From Bacteroidales bacterium (GTDB lineage: Bacteria > Bacteroidota > Bacteroidia > Bacteroidales > Muribaculaceae): 21,445 nucleotides of DNA. Where the stretch lies: the NCBI GenBank assembly GCA_004553095.1, contig SFMJ01000006.1, positions 1-21,445 on the forward strand. The letters are read 5' to 3'. A program made the position numbers and the translations under genes. The notes under the pieces are model-generated. The model had not been told where the DNA came from, made no database searches, and was given only the letters and a program-made list of their open reading frames with translations. Shown here piece by piece: positions 1-6,553 of the stretch (the first letter of the stretch is position 1; every line of letters begins with the position of its first letter).

Positions 1-116
1 AGGTATCGGTTGGAAGTCGTGATCCTGCCGATGCACGAAAACCAAGTCACAGACTAAGCATGTAGAAAGCTTATTGATTCCGCGTTTGGACGAGGGTTCA
101 ATCCCCTCCAGCTCCA
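1..116 (+). ncRNA. ssrA: tmRNA (ssrA), 3' end only
   Basis: This is the 3' part of transfer-messenger RNA, which rescues stalled ribosomes and tags the unfinished peptide for proteolysis. The 5' half, including the tag reading frame, lies outside the window. The sequence ctaagcatgtaga (about 54-66) is the conserved stretch just before the tRNA-like 3' end. It is followed by a clear T-arm: stem GAGGG (92-96), loop TTCAATC (97-103), stem CCCTC (104-108). The acceptor 3' strand AGCTCC and discriminator A end at 116. The bases after that are CCG, not CCA, so the terminal CCA appears not to be encoded and would be added after transcription, as for many tRNAs in this phylum. A strong hairpin terminator follows at 153-187. 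Confidence 0.93.
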
Positions 117-152
117 CCGAAATGATTCGCACGGGCGGATCGAAGAAACAGG

Positions 153-187
153 AAGGCTGCCGACCGAAAGAGTGTCGGCAGCCTTTT
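153..187. terminator. Bidirectional rho-independent terminator
   Basis: A 12-bp perfect stem (153-164 with 174-185, aaggctgccgac / gtcggcagcctt) closes a 9-nt loop, with a T-rich tail on the plus strand and A's on the other side. It ends ssrA on the plus strand and lies 12 nt beyond the stop codon of the minus-strand amidase, so it probably serves both. Confidence 0.88.
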
Positions 188-198
188 ATATCGGAGGG

Positions 199-1266
199 TT
201 ACCAGATTGGGGTGAAAGAGTGAGTCGGGGTAAGCCGGGAGTTGGCTCTACCGACTAATTGGTAGGAATCTATATTGGATAGGTTTAGCTTTTTAATTGT
301 GGAACCCGGGGATAGTATCTCGCCTTTGAATTCTATGTAGAACTCAGAGAGAGAGTCGGCGAGCCGGAAATAGTATCTGCCCTCTGTGAGATCGGCAATG
401 CTACGCCATTGTGTGGAGGATAGGTGAGGCTTTCCTTCTACTTGATATAGCCATGGCACGGATAGGTTTGCCATTATCGTGGATAGAGAGGCAAAGGCAT
501 TATGATGGTCAAGATCGTGAGGCACGTGGGAAATGAAGAAAGTCCCTCTGACAAAGCGGTCGGCACTTCTGACCGTGCCGGGGAGCATATTGACACCTCC
601 GACATCGTTCCAGTATGCATTGATGGCTTGCATATCAGAGAAGATAGGGTTGTTGGTAAGGATGGTGAGATTTTTGCCTCGATATGAGGTGAGTCTTCCA
701 TCGACATATTCTATGATCAGATTGTCGCCGGAAATGTCGGTCAGAGCCCAATGCAGGAGTGTGGATGTGCCGTTGTCGAAATTGCTTGAAGGGATCACGA
801 AGTGATGATTAGCGAGCCAATCGTCGACTTGAGAGACATTAGCGAAATTGTCAAGGAAGAAACTAACGAGGATGGAAAGAGACATAACAGGAGTTGAAGT
901 GTCCCCCTCGACGGGTGCGGGATAACGAGAGACATTACAGAAAAGACCATTCATCACGAGACCGGCCTCATTCATACCTTCGGTGACCCCTCCGTCATAA
1001 CTTACGGCGAGGATCGAGGCATAACGAGACGTCCAATGGAGGGCAGGGCCGGAGGGCATACTTTGCTTTGTGATGCCCTGAGGGTATAGATAGATATTGG
1101 TGGGAATAGGTGTCCGCCAATCGAGGGTTCGACCCACCATAACGATGCGAGCGGAATCAGTGGCCATAACGACGCGGGAGCAAGCATCAGCATGATCAAT
1201 AGGAAGAAGCAGGACTAAAAGGAGAAAAAAGAAGCCCTTAACGGAAGTAAAAAAAGAATTAGCCAT
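199..1266 (-). CDS. Secreted choloylglycine hydrolase / penicillin V acylase family amidase
   Basis: This 355-residue protein is an N-terminal-nucleophile hydrolase of the linear-amide C-N hydrolase family (bile salt hydrolase / penicillin V acylase), which cleaves amide bonds in substrates such as conjugated bile salts, penicillin V or acyl-homoserine lactones. Residues 1-28 form a signal peptide (hydrophobic 12-21) ending A-D-A, and the next residue, C29, is the catalytic cysteine, so signal-peptide removal would itself expose the nucleophile. Other family positions are visible: R46 and D49 in GRTLDW, the MNEAGLVMNG segment (98-107), TNNP (204-207) and the DRFVRG segment (236-241). The position that aligns with Asn82 of bile salt hydrolases looks like F109, so activity on bile salts is uncertain. 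It stands alone, facing away from htrA, and shares its terminator with ssrA. I see no clear promoter. Family call is firm; substrate unknown. Confidence 0.9.
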   Translation of the reverse strand: MANSFFTSVKGFFFLLLVLLLPIDHADACSRVVMATDSARIVMVGRTLDWRTPIPTNIYLYPQGITKQSMPSGPALHWTSRYASILAVSYDGGVTEGMNEAGLVMNGLFCNVSRYPAPVEGDTSTPVMSLSILVSFFLDNFANVSQVDDWLANHHFVIPSSNFDNGTSTLLHWALTDISGDNLIIEYVDGRLTSYRGKNLTILTNNPIFSDMQAINAYWNDVGGVNMLPGTVRSADRFVRGTFFISHVPHDLDHHNAFASLSTIMANLSVPWLYQVEGKPHLSSTQWRSIADLTEGRYYFRLADSLSEFYIEFKGEILSPGSTIKKLNLSNIDSYQLVGRANSRLTPTHSFTPIW

Positions 1267-1333
1267 AATCGAAATAATGATGAGTATATAACCCCAACAA
1301 CATAAAGCATCAATAAGTTCGAAGCAGAAGATA

Positions 1334-1350
1334 TTTAGAGCGCGTTCCTT
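1334..1350 (+). repeat. Interspersed intergenic motif, copy A
   Basis: The 17-bp sequence tttagagcgcgttcctt is identical to copies at 6460-6476 and 12882-12898. All three are in the same orientation and lie upstream of a plus-strand gene (here htrA, 240 nt away). The core gagcgcgttc is an imperfect palindrome. Function unknown. Confidence 0.85.
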
Positions 1351-1419
1351 GGGGGATGGGCTCTATTTTTTTGTTAAAAGGGATTAAATAAGGATATATA
1401 GTGTTAAGGTGTGTAATAT

Positions 1420-1435
1420 TGGGCTGATTTTTGCA
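1420..1435 (+). promoter_or_regulatory. Possible sigma-54 promoter for htrA
   Basis: tgggctgatttttgca keeps the invariant GG (1421-1422) and GC (1433-1434) at the correct 12-nt offset and matches the TTGCA -12 block exactly. The -24 block is only partial (TGGgctG against TGGCACG). Transcription would begin near 1446, giving a leader of about 144 nt that includes the 7-bp repeats. Suggestive only. Confidence 0.35.
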
Positions 1436-1476
1436 TTATGTAAAGAGAACGGGTATTAAACCTCTGATGAAAAATT

Positions 1477-1511
1477 AATTCATAATTCATAATTCATAAT
1501 TCATAATTCAT
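1477..1511 (+). repeat. Five tandem copies of a 7-bp repeat (aattcat)
   Basis: Five perfect head-to-tail copies of aattcat run from 1477 to 1511, followed by one degenerate copy (gattcgt, 1512-1518). The array lies about 80-110 nt upstream of the htrA start, probably in its leader or promoter region, where slippage could change spacing. Confidence 0.95.
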
Positions 1512-1589
1512 GATTCGTAATTATGTTTAAATTTATGGACTAAGTAAAAAACAGAAAACAAATATAAAAACGGAAAAAATAAAAAAGAC

Positions 1590-3044
1590 ATGAAATTAAA
1601 GCGAATTACGATTGCTGTCGCTATCGCTATGATGATGGCGGGGAATGCGATAGCAGCGCCGGCCACGACGAGAAGTGCGACACCGGCATTTGAGTTGGAT
1701 TTCACCGATGCCGCCGAAAAGACGGTGAATGCGGTGGTGTGCATCAAGAGCTATGCGTCACGACAGGCGAATCCCTACGGCGACCAGGGAGGTTATGATC
1801 CGTTCGGTCTGTTCGATTTCTTCTTCGGCACGCCACAGCAGCCACGTCGTCAGCAGCCGCAGCAGCCCAAGAAGAATGAGCCGGTGCAGACCGGACTTGG
1901 TTCGGGAGTGATCATTTCAGCCGATGGCTACATCATCACGAACAATCATGTGGTGGATGGAGCAGAGCGCTTGGAAGTGCTTTTGAACGACAACTCGAGT
2001 TATGATGCACAGGTGATCGGCACCGACGAGGCTTCAGACTTGGCTCTTCTGAAGATCGAAGCGAGTGGCCTCTCCCCTATCACCTACGGCGATTCGGAGG
2101 CAGTGAAGGTGGGCGAATGGGTTCTTGCCGTGGGCAATCCCTTCGGTTTTAATTCGACAGTGACTGCCGGCATCGTGAGTGCGAAGGCACGTAGCTTAGG
2201 CACCAACAAAGGAGGCAACATGTCGATCGAATCCTTCATCCAGACCGATGCCGCGCTCAACCCCGGCAACTCGGGAGGCGCATTGGTCAATCTGAATGGA
2301 GAACTGATCGGTATCAACTCCGCCATCTATAGCAACACCGGCAGCTACTCGGGTTTCTCCTTCGCCATACCCACTACGATTGTGAAGAAGGTGATATCAG
2401 ACTTAAAGCAATATGGCACAGTGCAACGCGCCAAATTGGGATGTGCCGTAGTCGAGCTTGATGCCAAGTTGGCAAAAGAGAAAGAGATCACAGCCGTGAA
2501 GTCGGGATGCTTGGTAAAATCGGTAGACGACATGACCACAGCCAAGGAGCTTGGTCTTCAAGAGGATGACGTGATCACAGCGATCAATGGTGTAGACGTT
2601 CACAACTTTGCACAACTCGTAGAGCAGATCAGCAAATTCCGACCCGGCGACAACATCACTGTGACCTACTATCGCAACAACAAGCAGTATAGCAAGACGG
2701 GGGTATTGCGCAACTCACAGGGCAACACGGAATTGATCAAGAAAGGAGACTTCGCAGATATAGGCTGTGCATTTATGAAGATCAGCGACGAGACGAAGAA
2801 GCGCCTTGGCATCACAAATGGAGTTCAGGTACAGGGCTTGCAGAATGGTGCGGTGAAGGATGCCGGCATCAAAGAGGGCTTCATCATCACCGAGCTCAAT
2901 GACATGGCAGTCAACACCGCCGACGATGTAGAGCGCATCTACAACAAGGTAATGAAGAGTGGCGACGAGCATGTCTTGATAGCCAAGGGCATCTACCCGA
3001 CGACCGGCAAGAAATATTTCTACGCCATCAACTTGGGAGAATAA
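1590..3044 (+). CDS. htrA: Periplasmic serine protease HtrA/DegP
   Basis: This 484-residue protein is an envelope quality-control protease and chaperone of the HtrA/DegP family (MEROPS S1C). Residues 1-22 form a signal peptide ending AIA, so it acts in the periplasm. The trypsin-like domain carries the full triad: H120 in TNNHVVDGA, D150 in SDLALLK and S228 in NPGNSGGAL. Two PDZ domains follow (roughly 275-370 and 385-480), the usual DegP plan. Residues 82-95 form a Gln/Pro-rich stretch (PQQPRRQQPQQPKK) in the LA-loop region, which in DegP helps control oligomer state. The gene is monocistronic: divergent spacer upstream, terminator at 3066-3098 downstream. Upstream are a sigma-54-like site, the shared 17-bp motif and a 7-bp tandem repeat, which hint at stress-linked control but prove nothing. 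Confidence 0.96.
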   Translation: MKLKRITIAVAIAMMMAGNAIAAPATTRSATPAFELDFTDAAEKTVNAVVCIKSYASRQANPYGDQGGYDPFGLFDFFFGTPQQPRRQQPQQPKKNEPVQTGLGSGVIISADGYIITNNHVVDGAERLEVLLNDNSSYDAQVIGTDEASDLALLKIEASGLSPITYGDSEAVKVGEWVLAVGNPFGFNSTVTAGIVSAKARSLGTNKGGNMSIESFIQTDAALNPGNSGGALVNLNGELIGINSAIYSNTGSYSGFSFAIPTTIVKKVISDLKQYGTVQRAKLGCAVVELDAKLAKEKEITAVKSGCLVKSVDDMTTAKELGLQEDDVITAINGVDVHNFAQLVEQISKFRPGDNITVTYYRNNKQYSKTGVLRNSQGNTELIKKGDFADIGCAFMKISDETKKRLGITNGVQVQGLQNGAVKDAGIKEGFIITELNDMAVNTADDVERIYNKVMKSGDEHVLIAKGIYPTTGKKYFYAINLGE

Positions 3045-3065
3045 ATCAACTCTCCCACAAGGAAC

Positions 3066-3098
3066 AGGGGCGTGCCAAAAAAGGCACGTCCCTTTTTT
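3066..3098 (+). terminator. Rho-independent terminator after htrA
   Basis: A GC-rich stem (ggggcgtgcc, 3067-3076, with ggcacgtccc, 3083-3092; one G-T pair) with an A6 loop is followed by a run of six T's (3093-3098). Confidence 0.92.
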
Positions 3099-3153
3099 GC
3101 GTTCTAAAATAGAGGTAGCACTACATACTTTTAGCGGAGAAACAGCGTTCTAA
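3099..3153 (+). repeat. Two copies of GCGTTCTAA before the MFS gene
   Basis: The 9-mer gcgttctaa occurs at 3099-3107 and 3145-3153, 46 nt apart, in the spacer before the MFS transporter. The same 9-mer forms the right arm of the near-palindrome before clpC (15488-15496). It may be a half-site of the interspersed motif, but at this length chance cannot be excluded. Confidence 0.5.
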
Positions 3154-3177
3154 TGTAAGAGCCCTAATTACACTCCT

Positions 3178-4425
3178 ATGGAAAAAGAAAGCACTTCTTC
3201 AAACACAGAAATTAGTATGCAGAGAAATGACACTTCGGGTATGGGAAAGGCGCCGACGGAGCGTCTTTGGAATCGGGAATATTGCAAGGTGATGTTTTGT
3301 AACTTTATGTTGTTCTTCTCCTTCTATCTGCTGACACCGCTATTGCCGATCTATCTTAGTGAGCAATTTCACACAAATAAGGACACAATCGGGATGGTGC
3401 TGTCAGGCTATATCATTGCGGCATTGGTGGTGCGTCCCTTCAGCGGCTTTATCGTCGACACGTTCGATCGCAAGCGAGTGTTGATGCTCTGTTTTTTCGT
3501 ATTCTTCATCACCTTCGCCGGCTATTTGGGTGCCGCTACCCTACTTTTGTTCGGTATCGTACGTACGTTTCATGGGTTGCCATTCGGTTCGGCGACGGTG
3601 GCAAACAGCACGGTGGCAATAGATGCGTTGCCCTCCTCTCGGCGCAACGAGGGTATCGGTTATTATGGTCTGAGCAATAACTTGGCGATGGCGATAGCCC
3701 CCTCTGCTGGAATCTGGCTTTATACGCTGACCGACGACTTTCGGTTGCTTTTCTGGATCTCGCTGGTCGTGGCAGGTATCGGCTTCTATTGCACCACTAC
3801 GATCAATCTTCCGGCGCGTCGGCGCGTAGAGGGTAAGCCTCATATCAGCATGGACCATTTCTTTCTGACGCGAGCATGGCTCTTGGCGATCAACATACTG
3901 CTCTTCGGACTCTGCTGGGGAGTGATGAGCAACTATGTGGCGATCTACGGCAAGGAGGTTTTTGGCATCACCAACGGCACCGGGGGCTTCTTCGCGTTGC
4001 TGTCGATCGGACTCGTGGTGTCGCGACTCTATGGGGCGAAATCACTGCGCGAGGGGCACTTGGCTGAGAATGCCATTCAGGGATGTATAGTGAGTTCGGT
4101 GGGCTATACCCTCTTTGTGTTGTCGCCCGGAGAGTGGGCATACTATGTATCGGCACTGCTGATCGGTCTGGGCAACGGACGAATGTATCCGGCGTTTCTT
4201 AACATGTTCATCTCCTTGGCTCGCCATGACCAGCGCGGCACAGCCAACTCGACGATACTGACATCATGGGATCTTGGCATGGGACTTGGCATACTGTCGG
4301 GGGGCGTACTGATCGAATACATGGGATATACGTCAGCCTTTGCCTTCACGGCGGGGGCACAAATAGTCGGAGCGAGTCTGATGTGGCTACGGACCCGCCG
4401 CTTCTATATGGAGAGGCGCGTGTAG
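3178..4425 (+). CDS. MFS transporter (12-TM major facilitator)
   Basis: This 415-residue polytopic inner-membrane protein belongs to the major facilitator superfamily of secondary transporters, most like drug/metabolite efflux members. About twelve hydrophobic segments run from residue 38 to residue 405. The loop between TM2 and TM3 carries motif A (GFIVDTFDRKR, 90-100), and R129-x3-G133 in TM4 fits motif B. The N-terminal 30 residues are polar and not family-conserved, so M22 (3241) is a possible alternative start. Substrate cannot be told from sequence. It is preceded by the htrA terminator and converges with folE, 30 bp apart, with no hairpin between the two stop codons. I found no convincing promoter; TACTTTTA at 3126-3133 is one base off the -7 consensus. 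Confidence 0.9.
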   Translation: MEKESTSSNTEISMQRNDTSGMGKAPTERLWNREYCKVMFCNFMLFFSFYLLTPLLPIYLSEQFHTNKDTIGMVLSGYIIAALVVRPFSGFIVDTFDRKRVLMLCFFVFFITFAGYLGAATLLLFGIVRTFHGLPFGSATVANSTVAIDALPSSRRNEGIGYYGLSNNLAMAIAPSAGIWLYTLTDDFRLLFWISLVVAGIGFYCTTTINLPARRRVEGKPHISMDHFFLTRAWLLAINILLFGLCWGVMSNYVAIYGKEVFGITNGTGGFFALLSIGLVVSRLYGAKSLREGHLAENAIQGCIVSSVGYTLFVLSPGEWAYYVSALLIGLGNGRMYPAFLNMFISLARHDQRGTANSTILTSWDLGMGLGILSGGVLIEYMGYTSAFAFTAGAQIVGASLMWLRTRRFYMERRV

Positions 4426-4455
4426 CGATATGTTTGAGGTGAATAGTATAGCGTG

Positions 4456-5040
4456 TTAGTCTTGGAGGAGTTGTCGGAACTCGTTGCGGAGGTTGGTGTC
4501 TTGGGCGAATAGGCCGCAATAGTCGTATGTGGTTGTAGCGGAGTCTTGCTTTTCGACGCCACGCATTTTCATGCAGAGGTGCTGTGCGGTGCAAGCTACG
4601 ATGACACCCTTATTGGGCATAGCCTCAGCGAGGAGTTGGCACACCTGAGCGGTGAGTCTCTCCTGGACCTGGAGACGGCGAGCGAAATTATCGACGATAC
4701 GTGCCAACTTGGAAAGGCCGATCATCTTGCCATCGGGTATATATCCGATAGAAACTTTGCCGAAGAAAGGGAGGATATGATGTTCACAAAGGGAATAGAA
4801 CTCGATATCCTTAACGATTACCATTTTCGAGCCGGCATGTTCGAAGATGGCTTGACGAGCGATAGAAATCGGGTCGACGCGATAACCATGAGTCACGTCG
4901 AGCATAGCCTTGGCGGCGCGAACGGGAGTTTTGCGCAGACCTTCGCGATCGGGGTCCTCGCCGACGAGGCGAAGGATAGCCTCATAATGGGCGGCGATTT
5001 CGGCTACGAGAGCCGGGTCATGAGCGGGATGAGCAGCCAT
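4456..5040 (-). CDS. folE: GTP cyclohydrolase I (FolE)
   Basis: This 194-residue enzyme converts GTP to 7,8-dihydroneopterin triphosphate, the first step of tetrahydrofolate (and often queuosine) synthesis. The zinc ligands are present as C85 and H88 (SLCEHH) and C156 (QHLCMKMRG). Their spacing of 3 and 71 residues equals that of the E. coli enzyme (C110, H113, C181). The core runs from about residue 18 to the C-terminus and length is normal for the zinc-dependent type IA. It is the last gene of a tpiA - SPOR - folE operon, 29 bp after the SPOR gene, and faces the MFS gene. Confidence 0.97.
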   Translation of the reverse strand: MAAHPAHDPALVAEIAAHYEAILRLVGEDPDREGLRKTPVRAAKAMLDVTHGYRVDPISIARQAIFEHAGSKMVIVKDIEFYSLCEHHILPFFGKVSIGYIPDGKMIGLSKLARIVDNFARRLQVQERLTAQVCQLLAEAMPNKGVIVACTAQHLCMKMRGVEKQDSATTTYDYCGLFAQDTNLRNEFRQLLQD

Positions 5041-5069
5041 AATGGCGAATAGGTGGAGTAAAAAAGGGA

Positions 5070-5573
5070 TTATTTAACGATAATGATCTGACTCTTAACG
5101 ACCCTCATTTGATTGGAATATTGAGGGAAGGCGCGTTTTAGTTCGGCGAGAGCTGTAGAAGCCTCCTCGGAAGTACGGAAATTACCGATACGAGTATACC
5201 AGTTGGGGGAACTGGAATAGGAATATACCTGACCGCGATACTTTGGGAAACGGGCCACGATGGCACTTCCGCGAGCGCGGGCTCTGGACTCGAGGCTCGA
5301 CTGATGGTTGCCATCGCAGAAGACCTGAATGCGATAACCGGGCATTTTATTGATACCGGGGCGGAGGTTTTCGCGTTTATGTTTAACTTCCTGCTCCTTG
5401 AGGAGGAGATCGATGATATTTTGTGGGATATCGATCTCGACATTACCCTCCGACTCAGCCTCGATCATGGAGATAGGGTCGTTATCGGCGCCAGAAGAGA
5501 CAGACTGCGCCATAGCCGGGCACAAATAAGTGCCGGCTATGAGCAGAATGGATATGAGTTTGGAATAAGTCAT
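5070..5573 (-). CDS. Secreted SPOR-domain protein
   Basis: This 167-residue protein has a signal peptide (1-22, ending AMA) and a C-terminal SPOR domain (about 78-167, opening PGYRIQVFCDGN and including NWYTRIGNFRTSEEA). SPOR domains bind denuded glycan strands of peptidoglycan and often sit at the division septum, so a periplasmic wall-associated role is likely. The middle (30-75) is acidic then basic and probably disordered or helical. Its start codon overlaps the tpiA stop codon by one base (TAATG), which suggests translational coupling. No catalytic domain is visible. The order tpiA - SPOR - folE is, to my knowledge, common in Bacteroidales. Confidence 0.88.
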   Translation of the reverse strand: MTYSKLISILLIAGTYLCPAMAQSVSSGADNDPISMIEAESEGNVEIDIPQNIIDLLLKEQEVKHKRENLRPGINKMPGYRIQVFCDGNHQSSLESRARARGSAIVARFPKYRGQVYSYSSSPNWYTRIGNFRTSEEASTALAELKRAFPQYSNQMRVVKSQIIIVK

Positions 5574-6331
5574 TACTTATCGAAAGCTTCGATGATGCCG
5601 AGGAAATCAGCAGCCTTTAGAGAAGCGCCACCGATCAAGCCGCCATCCACGTCGGGCTTAGCGAAGAGTTCCTTAGCGTTAGATGGTTTGCAGCTACCAC
5701 CATAGAGGATGGAAGTATTGTCAGCGAGTTCAGCGCCATACTTGGCAGCGATGACTTGACGGATATGAGCGTGCATATCTTGAGCTTGGTCGGCAGTAGC
5801 GGTTTTGCCGGTACCGATGGCCCAAACGGGTTCGTAAGCGATTACGACCTTTGCGAACTCCTCTGCAGAGAGAGAGAATAGAGCTTCAACTTGCTCCTTA
5901 ACGACCTCATTGAAAGAACCGTTCTCGCGCTGTTCGAGGACTTCGCCCACGCAGAAGATGGGAGCGAGACCATTTTCGAGAGCGATTTTGGTCTTAGCCA
6001 GGAGCTGCTGATTATTTTCAGCGAAATACTGACGGCGTTCGCTGTGGCCGAGGATTACATACTGAGCGCCGGTAGACTTCACCATAGCGGCACTAACCTC
6101 ACCGGTGTAAGCACCCTTAGCATGTTCGGAGCAGTTTTCAGCGCCGAGTTTCACGAGTTCCGGTTCGAGCACGGCGTTCACGGAAGTAAGGTGAGTGAAA
6201 GGCACACACACGATTACCTCGCAATTAGCCTTCTTCTCCTTAAGGAGAGCATTGACATCATTAGCGAGTTCGACACCCTCATCGAGAGTAGTGTTCATTT
6301 TCCAGTTGCCGGCAACAATGTTTTTTCTCAT
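5573..6331 (-). CDS. tpiA: Triosephosphate isomerase
   Basis: This 252-residue cytoplasmic glycolytic enzyme interconverts dihydroxyacetone phosphate and glyceraldehyde 3-phosphate. All catalytic residues are present: K11 in AGNWKMN, H96 in LGHSERR and E167 in AYEPVWAIGTG, followed by the phosphate-gripping loop 6. The frame is open for 32 codons further upstream, but family members begin just before GNWKMN, so the ATG at 6331 is chosen; it also leaves a normal leader after the promoter at 6427-6457. It is the first gene of the tpiA - SPOR - folE operon. Confidence 0.97.
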   Translation of the reverse strand: MRKNIVAGNWKMNTTLDEGVELANDVNALLKEKKANCEVIVCVPFTHLTSVNAVLEPELVKLGAENCSEHAKGAYTGEVSAAMVKSTGAQYVILGHSERRQYFAENNQQLLAKTKIALENGLAPIFCVGEVLEQRENGSFNEVVKEQVEALFSLSAEEFAKVVIAYEPVWAIGTGKTATADQAQDMHAHIRQVIAAKYGAELADNTSILYGGSCKPSNAKELFAKPDVDGGLIGGASLKAADFLGIIEAFDK

Positions 6332-6395
6332 ATTTTTACCAATTAAAATCTTAAAATTACCGAAAAAATAGAAAAACTTAGAAACAATCCTCCTC

Positions 6396-6410
6396 ACCCC
6401 GCGAGGGGGT
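6396..6410 (-). other. Small hairpin in the tpiA leader
   Basis: On the minus strand, accccctcgcggggt can form a 5-bp GC-rich stem (ACCCC with GGGGT) about 65 nt upstream of the tpiA start, inside the predicted leader. It is not followed by a T run, so it is not a terminator; it could stabilise the 5' end. Confidence 0.4.
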
Positions 6411-6426
6411 AAATCGGAATAATCCA

Positions 6427-6457
6427 CAAAGGTAATCCAAAAACTTGGGAAAACAAA
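6427..6457 (-). promoter_or_regulatory. tpiA promoter, Bacteroidota type
   Basis: On the minus strand, TTTG (6457-6454) and TACCTTTG (6434-6427) are separated by exactly 19 nt. This matches the -33 TTTG / -7 TAnnTTTG consensus of the Bacteroidota primary sigma factor. Transcription would begin near 6420, leaving a leader of about 90 nt. The interspersed motif copy B begins only 2 nt beyond the -33 element. Confidence 0.78.
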
Positions 6458-6459
6458 AT

Positions 6460-6479
6460 TTTAGAGCGCGTTCCTTAAA
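6460..6479 (+). repeat. Interspersed intergenic motif, copy B
   Basis: tttagagcgcgttccttaaa is identical over 20 bp to copy C (12882-12901) and over 17 bp to copy A (1334-1350). It lies between the divergent tpiA and uvrB promoters, 2 nt from the tpiA -33 box and 37 nt before the uvrB -33 box, where an operator could act on both. Confidence 0.88.
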
Positions 6480-6516
6480 TTTTTGGGGTCTGAGGGGTGG
6501 ATTTTTGGGTTTGGAT

Positions 6517-6547
6517 TTTGATAGGTGGGGAAGAATGGTTATATTTG
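6517..6547 (+). promoter_or_regulatory. uvrB promoter, Bacteroidota type, abutting the ATG
   Basis: TTTG (6517-6520) and TATATTTG (6540-6547) are 19 nt apart and match the -33/-7 consensus exactly. The uvrB ATG begins at 6554, only 6 nt after the -7 box, so the transcript start should fall at or within a few bases of the ATG. Confidence 0.75.
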
Positions 6548-6553
6548 CGAGTT

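Larger units (their letters stand above)
1267..1589. other. Divergent intergenic spacer, AT-rich, no gene
   Basis: This 323-bp spacer separates the divergent amidase and htrA genes and contains no convincing coding region. It does contain a copy of the gagcgcgttcc motif (1334-1350), a sigma-54-like site (1420-1435) and a run of 7-bp tandem repeats (1477-1511), each listed separately. I found no good TAnnTTTG promoter for either flanking gene; TAATATTG at 1414-1421 is one base off but has no TTTG at the right distance. Confidence 0.8.

Noticed and set aside
4426..4455. Terminator between the convergent MFS and folE genes
   Set aside because: The 30-bp gap contains no hairpin or T run.
4546..5052. 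168-codon plus-strand frame opposite folE
   Set aside because: It is the antisense shadow of a well-conserved enzyme, with no family features of its own.
6332..6427. 32-residue N-terminal extension of TpiA
   Set aside because: TIM begins just before GNWKMN; the extension overlaps the leader and the predicted promoter.
6497..6553. 19-residue N-terminal extension of UvrB starting at 6497
   Set aside because: The extension is not family-like (Trp/Gly-rich) and the uvrB promoter lies inside it.
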